Assembly: GCF_023078275.1 (NCBI RefSeq)
Contig: NC_062971.1
Span: 11,284,001 to 11,348,000 of the forward strand
Source of the DNA: Leguminivora glycinivorella
Taxonomy: Eukaryota; Arthropoda; Insecta; Lepidoptera; Tortricidae
Direction: 5' to 3'
Length of the DNA stretch: 64,000 nt
The stretch's first letter is position 1. The number at the start of each line of letters is the position of its first letter. Below, one piece after another: positions 59,504-64,000 of the stretch. The notes beneath the pieces were generated by a model. The model did no database searches and had not been told where the DNA came from. It saw nothing but the letters and a program-made list of their open reading frames with translations. A program made the translations under genes and the position numbers.

Positions 59504-59590
59504 TAGCACAACTTGCTTTGTCGCGCGCGAGTGCATACTTGAAGTCGCGCTTGATGTATGGACTCGCGCACGACAAGGCAAGTTGTGCTA
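59504..59590. repeat. 87-bp hairpin, pre-miRNA-like
   Basis: The two halves pair over about 40 bp with scattered mismatches. The ends TAGCACAACTTGC and GCAAGTTGTGCTA pair perfectly, 'cgcgcgag' pairs with 'ctcgcgca', 'catac' with 'gtatg', and the loop is about 'gtcgcgc'. I recall similar hairpins dispersed in Lepidoptera, so a tiny MITE is more likely than a conserved miRNA. Confidence 0.75.
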
Positions 59591-60195
59591 AAGGGTCTGA
59601 TAAACAATATTTGAAACTACATCTATTCCTCTATCAAAACGCATCTTATCCGTCTTGCCCGGATTACTAACATGTAATCTGCCCTAAATGTACTTAAAGG
59701 CAAGCATTACACATGAGCCAATTATATGTTACACAACGCTTTCCACATTTTGGCGATACGTTGCGTACATGTACATACAATACGGTGTGGGCCTGTGGGC
59801 GGGCCTGACGGGTGTCCATCATATTAATTGGTGATGGAAATCTTTATGTCATGACGTTAAACGTATTAGATTTACTAGGTGGTAGGAACGGCTTTGTTCT
59901 GCGATCAACATGCGTTGCGTAAATAGAAGTCAATTTTCTGCCTTTCTGTCTACACGCTTATTAGTTGGCAGCGTGATGTGTGGATGACAGTACAAAAGAA
60001 CTGATCTTGAGACTGAGTCTTTCACTAGTCTATGTTCATTATATTATTTATTTAAGGCCCTAGATGCACACGTACACAATGCTTTAGGTATGACAGTTCA
60101 TTATCATCCTAGCACTTGAAAATGAAATATGTATATTTAAAATTAGTAGTTTGTAGTATCCCAAGCTATTCAACAGAGACATACATATACATAGA
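59591..60195. other. No recognised feature
   Basis: AT-rich, non-coding. Confidence 0.4.
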
Positions 60196-60203
60196 GTACA
60201 TTA

Positions 60204-60648
60204 GCTTGTGTCGTTCACGAACTATGAACTGTTAGGAATAAAATCCCATCAATGACCGAAATGAACTGAATCTTTCCAGGCTCTGTGAATCGGTCTTTGC
60301 TCATTTAGTTCAGTATAGGATCGGCGAGCGCGAGCGGTTTGGAACAAGAACGAATGTGTGACTGCGCCGACCGAGAGCGAGAGCTATTTAGCAGAGCTAC
60401 AAAAAAAGTCAAGTTTTCATATTAAACTTCGGTTACTTACAACCTTTCGGCCCGGAATGTTACTATCTGTGGACTATTCGTATCATTTTGACACTATTCG
60501 GTCCCATTCGTTCTGATCTTTCCGACCGCATTGGTCGCTGGTCTGGCTGAACTCAATGAGCAAAAGACCTAAAAGAGCGAACTAGTTCGTGGGAGCGATT
60601 GAACGAGATCGGAGCACTCCGATCAACGAACGAAACGGCACAAGCCTA
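60204..60648. mobile_element. hAT MITE (445 bp)
   Basis: Ends TAGCTTGTGTCGTTC and (reversed) TAGGCTTGTGCCGTT, flanked by the 8-bp duplication GAGTACAT (60196-60203, 60649-60656). The interior has GAACGA/TCGTTC and 'tgctcatttagttc / gaactcaatgagca' inverted segments. Non-coding. Confidence 0.85.
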
Positions 60649-60656
60649 GAGTACAT

Positions 60657-63480
60657 ACATATTTTATGTAAGTAAGTAGTACGGCATCAAATATTTCAAG
60701 TGTAAAATGAAACTATTTTTGGTTAGTTGGTGACTCTTCGTGTCCAATAAGCCGGAAATTGAAAAACATGTAGGCATCATTTATCAAATAGGTATATTTT
60801 TAACCGACTTCTAATTTGGTCTTCTTGAATGATTGATGACGATGCTAACATCTTTTTGGTTTGATCACAGATAAGCCGTCAAATTATAAAATTCTTACTG
60901 GAGTGTTTGACCTCTGCGTGGCCTACGAAAATGCACGTTCACGGAAGAACCAAGGAACTTAAGGCTTCATTTAAACATAATATATAGGATATAAGGACTG
61001 GACATGAATATGTTTCCTAGCTGCGTAAATGAAAAGCTGCTTATACTTAATATTTCTTGGAATAATCTGAATAACTTGGATAACCATATTTGGTCCTCAG
61101 CTTCACTTTTTAGCTTAATCTGCGTCGACTACAAAGACATGCATCCTATTTAACATTAACAAGGCTATTGTACTGTACTCGTTACTACGAGAACCGGCAT
61201 GCGGCTGCCACTGTATCGGCTCTTATTTAAATTATTGATGACGCTCCACCGTCCATCCATTTAATCCGGAAGCCCTATAATTTGCTTACCACAGTAAACG
61301 CCAATAAATATCATATGAAAAGGGCATTGGTGAAAGCCCGATGAGAGCAGTTTACGCAGAATTTTAGATTATGGTAAGGCGACACCACCGGTGCGGTGAA
61401 GTGTTTTAACGAAGCTGACTTTTGTTGTAAACCCGATATGTCGTTTTGTCGTTGCTACGAGTAAGTAGCCGAGCAAATATTTTGCAGCACAGTATATGAG
61501 CTCTCAGAACTGGGTGCCCACTGAGTTAAACACACAAATAGAGGTATAACAATTGAGACTTAGAGCTAACGTTTGCTACTATTCATTTGAATAGAACAAA
61601 TAAGGAACATTATTACTAACAATATTTTAATAGAAGCATAATAATGTAAGTATCTATGTTTAAGATACGTATATTCAAAAGTGGTTTTTGTTAAGGGGCT
61701 AACAAATTTCCAATTTAATTGATTAACATCAGCACCTGTGCCGATTTAGAAGAGTTTTTGTCTACAATCAATTTGAATATTTTCCTTTCCTCTCGCGGAA
61801 CACTTCAAACGCCAAGTACCTAACAACTCAAAGCAGCGTGAAGTTATTCTATGAAGCAAAAAAAAGCTAAAAGATTTAGCACGTACAAGGTCGGTCGATA
61901 GCAAGAAGAAATAGACAAAAACGTATCATGCTATCTCATCGAGCAAATGACCATATTCCATGACCACAGAATATATAATAGTACAAGTACAGAAGGCCCA
62001 CTGCTTTGATGTTCACGAAATGCCGCCTTTTTAAATGCCTACAAAATTCTAACAAAGAAACGAACCGCACGTGCGCAGCGTCGGAGGATAGGGTTGCCTA
62101 TGGATTAAAACGCATTAATTCTCAGATAAATAGTTATACTATATATTCAAGTCTTGGTTAATTTCTAGGTATATATACAGTATTTATATATTTTTGTTGC
62201 AGCCTTCAGCATCACAAGCCTTATTGAACTTTTCCGTTAGACTTAATCAATAAGATCAGTGTAAGATTGTCCTATTTTATTTATGATGTCTATTTAACTA
62301 AGCATTATTAGCCATTCCACACGTGGACATCGTATATGAACCTTGAAAAAAACTCGCTACGTAATGTAACAATAGAAAGTGCGAACGTGCGTTCCGTGAG
62401 AACGCGCGCCACCCCTGATTAGGCCGCGAACTCGCGGCCGCCAGCATGTACTTGTAGCGCGGCGATAGAATTGCGGAGTGAGCCACCCCTGCCATGACGT
62501 AATCTATACTGCCAGTGTACACTTTTTCACCATGATCACGACGTCAACGACCGGGTACAATCGGATACAAAAACTGTTATTAATAAGGTGTTTTTCTCAG
62601 GTGTGCTGCGGCATTGAATTGGTCAGTAATCGATCTAGTTTCACTAATGAAGCGTTTTTGTTGTGTAAGAAATTATCCATCATCAATCACAATTCGGCCT
62701 TGAACTAGGATTAAACGGTCAGATTTAAAATCCCTTCTGTACCTGCAACTCATGCAACTGCCGTACTACCTAACGCAATTTTACCTTACTACCTATGCCT
62801 TTAATTCATGAGTGCTGAAACGGTTGTTGACGTTGTTGTGTAATGAAATCCTACATTTTGAAATTTATGCTATTATCATGTACATGTATCAAGTACAATA
62901 CATGTAGGTAGCTTAATGTTTACCTATGTGTATAATTATCCTTTTTAACTCACGCGGGTATCACAAAAATATGTAAACTTATTTCCTTTCTTCATACTGA
63001 TATAACACTTTTTATTATTTCTTAGAACAATCACCATTCATCTTGTAACGATAACTCGAATTCGATCCATCTCGTTGCCGAATATATGATTAAATCGTTT
63101 TTGTTTCACTTTTTATTGCTACACGGGAACCTGATAATTTTTATGTACAAGCTACAGCACTGATACTGTTAGGTGTTCTCGATCGGTGGTATTAATACTC
63201 GTTTAAATAAATGACTATCTTGTAGCTCTTGCCTGTGCTTATATGTAATATGAATATAAAAAAATATGAATATGTATATTATAGGGGTTTAAATATCGGA
63301 TCAGTTATAATAGGTACTTAAATGAAAATACATTAGGCCTTTTTTGTCAATACCTTTTACTTCAGTACTTACCTAGATACAAAAATGAGATCAGCTAACA
63401 CAGTGTCTTGTTGTTCATATAGACCGATGAGATATAATGTATCTATATCTAAATTGCTATTTGTTATAATTTTTGTAATG
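60657..63480. other. No recognised gene
   Basis: AT-rich with a GC-rich patch at 62385-62470. 'atttttaaccgacttctaatt' at 60806 may be a stub of the AACCGACTTC repeat. 'gtgtttttctcag/gtgtgc' at 62600 has a good acceptor but a poor donor. Confidence 0.35.
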
Positions 63481-63552
63481 CTTATTTTCTTTTTGTTTTC
63501 AGGTAAATACAACAGATGTGCAAACTGCAAACAATTGAGGGATGTAGTAAGT
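63481..63552 (+). promoter_or_regulatory. Candidate recursive-splice site with 44-nt cryptic exon
   Basis: ATTTTCTTTTTGTTTTCAG ends at 63502, directly followed by GTAAAT at 63503. A second donor, GATGTA/GTAAGT, lies at 63547, defining a 44-nt potential exon (63503-63546). The acceptor tract is excellent; the first donor is somewhat weaker than at 38386. Confidence 0.45.
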
Positions 63553-63860
63553 GTGCAACTAACTATGCATAATCGAACTAGTATGTTTTGACGTATTGTT
63601 GAATTCTAAACAAAATTTTCAAAATGGCGTAACCAATTTATTAAATTAAATCATTAATTAATAATAAAATTGGCGAGGGTGCGAATGATTAACGATGTCG
63701 AAACATTGATCTCCTGCGCTAGGGGTTCTTTTTAACTTGTATGCATTTAACTAACTATATGTTCAAATTTATTATGCTTATCGAAACCACTTTCAATCAA
63801 TCGATAGTTACTTTGCTCATTTTCAGGTCTTCGACAATATTTGGAAATAGTAAATTGAAA
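63553..63860. other. No recognised feature
   Basis: AT-rich. An acceptor-like CTCATTTTCAG at 63826 is followed by GTCTTC, a poor donor. Confidence 0.35.
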
Positions 63861-64000
63861 TAGTTATTTGTTATACAAGGGGGCAAAGTTGTATTTTAAC
63901 GCCGAGTGTGGAATTGAAAAACGAGCAAGTGAAAAGATTCTATAGTTGAACCACGAGCGAAGCGAGTGGTTCGAGAATAGAATCCTGAACTTGCGAGTTT
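63861..64000 (-). repeat. 'GGTGGCAAAGT' repeat family, copy 3, cut by window end
   Basis: 'tagttatttgttatacaagggggcaaagtt' is the reverse of the right end of copies 1 and 2, followed by a diverged interior with the palindromic 'gaaccacgagcgaagcgagtggttc'. Confidence 0.65.

Overview
This window looks like a piece of an insect nuclear genome, most likely a moth or butterfly. It is AT-rich and has no operon-like coding. It is full of short repeats that I recognise from memory as typical of Lepidoptera: a repeat ending in GGGTTCCGTAG, non-autonomous Helitrons that start TCCATACTAATATTATAAA and end in CTAG, a tRNA-type SINE, and several LINE 3' ends. No search was run, so family assignments rest on recognition. 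Insertion boundaries, target-site duplications (TSDs) and inverted repeats were read directly from the sequence.

No complete host gene is visible. Coding remnants are: (1) a 27-codon fragment at 9412-9495 that resembles the start of a THAP zinc-finger domain, 88 bp downstream of a well-spaced TATA/initiator pair; (2) two decayed LINE reverse-transcriptase pseudogenes on the minus strand (15.5-18.2 kb); (3) the C-terminal part of a third LINE polymerase on the plus strand (57241-58023). Everything else is mobile DNA or unrecognised non-coding sequence, as expected of a very long intron or an intergenic region.

Layout. 0-11.4 kb: repeat fragments, two small Helitrons, the THAP fragment and a GC-rich promoter-like stretch. 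12.6-14.7 kb: a probable 2.1-kb inverted-repeat element carrying the GGGTTCCGTAG repeat. 14.7-20.5 kb: a foldback element with arms of about 1.0 kb; a 3,065-bp hAT-like element lies in its left arm and itself contains two LINE fragments. 21-25 kb: a MITE holding a second MITE, a hairpin-ended repeat, and a 120-bp minisatellite with one open frame. 25-43 kb: sparse, with a 1.5-kb inverted-repeat element and another repeat. 43-44.4 kb: a Helitron inserted cleanly into a SINE. 50-57 kb: a MITE, a 2.6-kb hAT element with a long palindrome inside, and a second foldback element with a retro-insertion in its loop. 57-60.7 kb: a LINE with a MITE in its 3' UTR, a pre-miRNA-like hairpin and a hAT MITE. 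60.7-64 kb: mostly unrecognised.

Two observations stand out. First, three plus-strand sites at 10832, 38386 and 63503, about 25-28 kb apart, have a polypyrimidine tract and AG directly abutting a GT donor, each with a second donor-like sequence 44-53 nt downstream. This is the architecture of recursive-splicing (ratchet) sites and suggests that the window lies inside a giant plus-strand intron. Second, long inverted repeats are unusually dense and often nested. If transcribed, they would form long double-stranded RNA.
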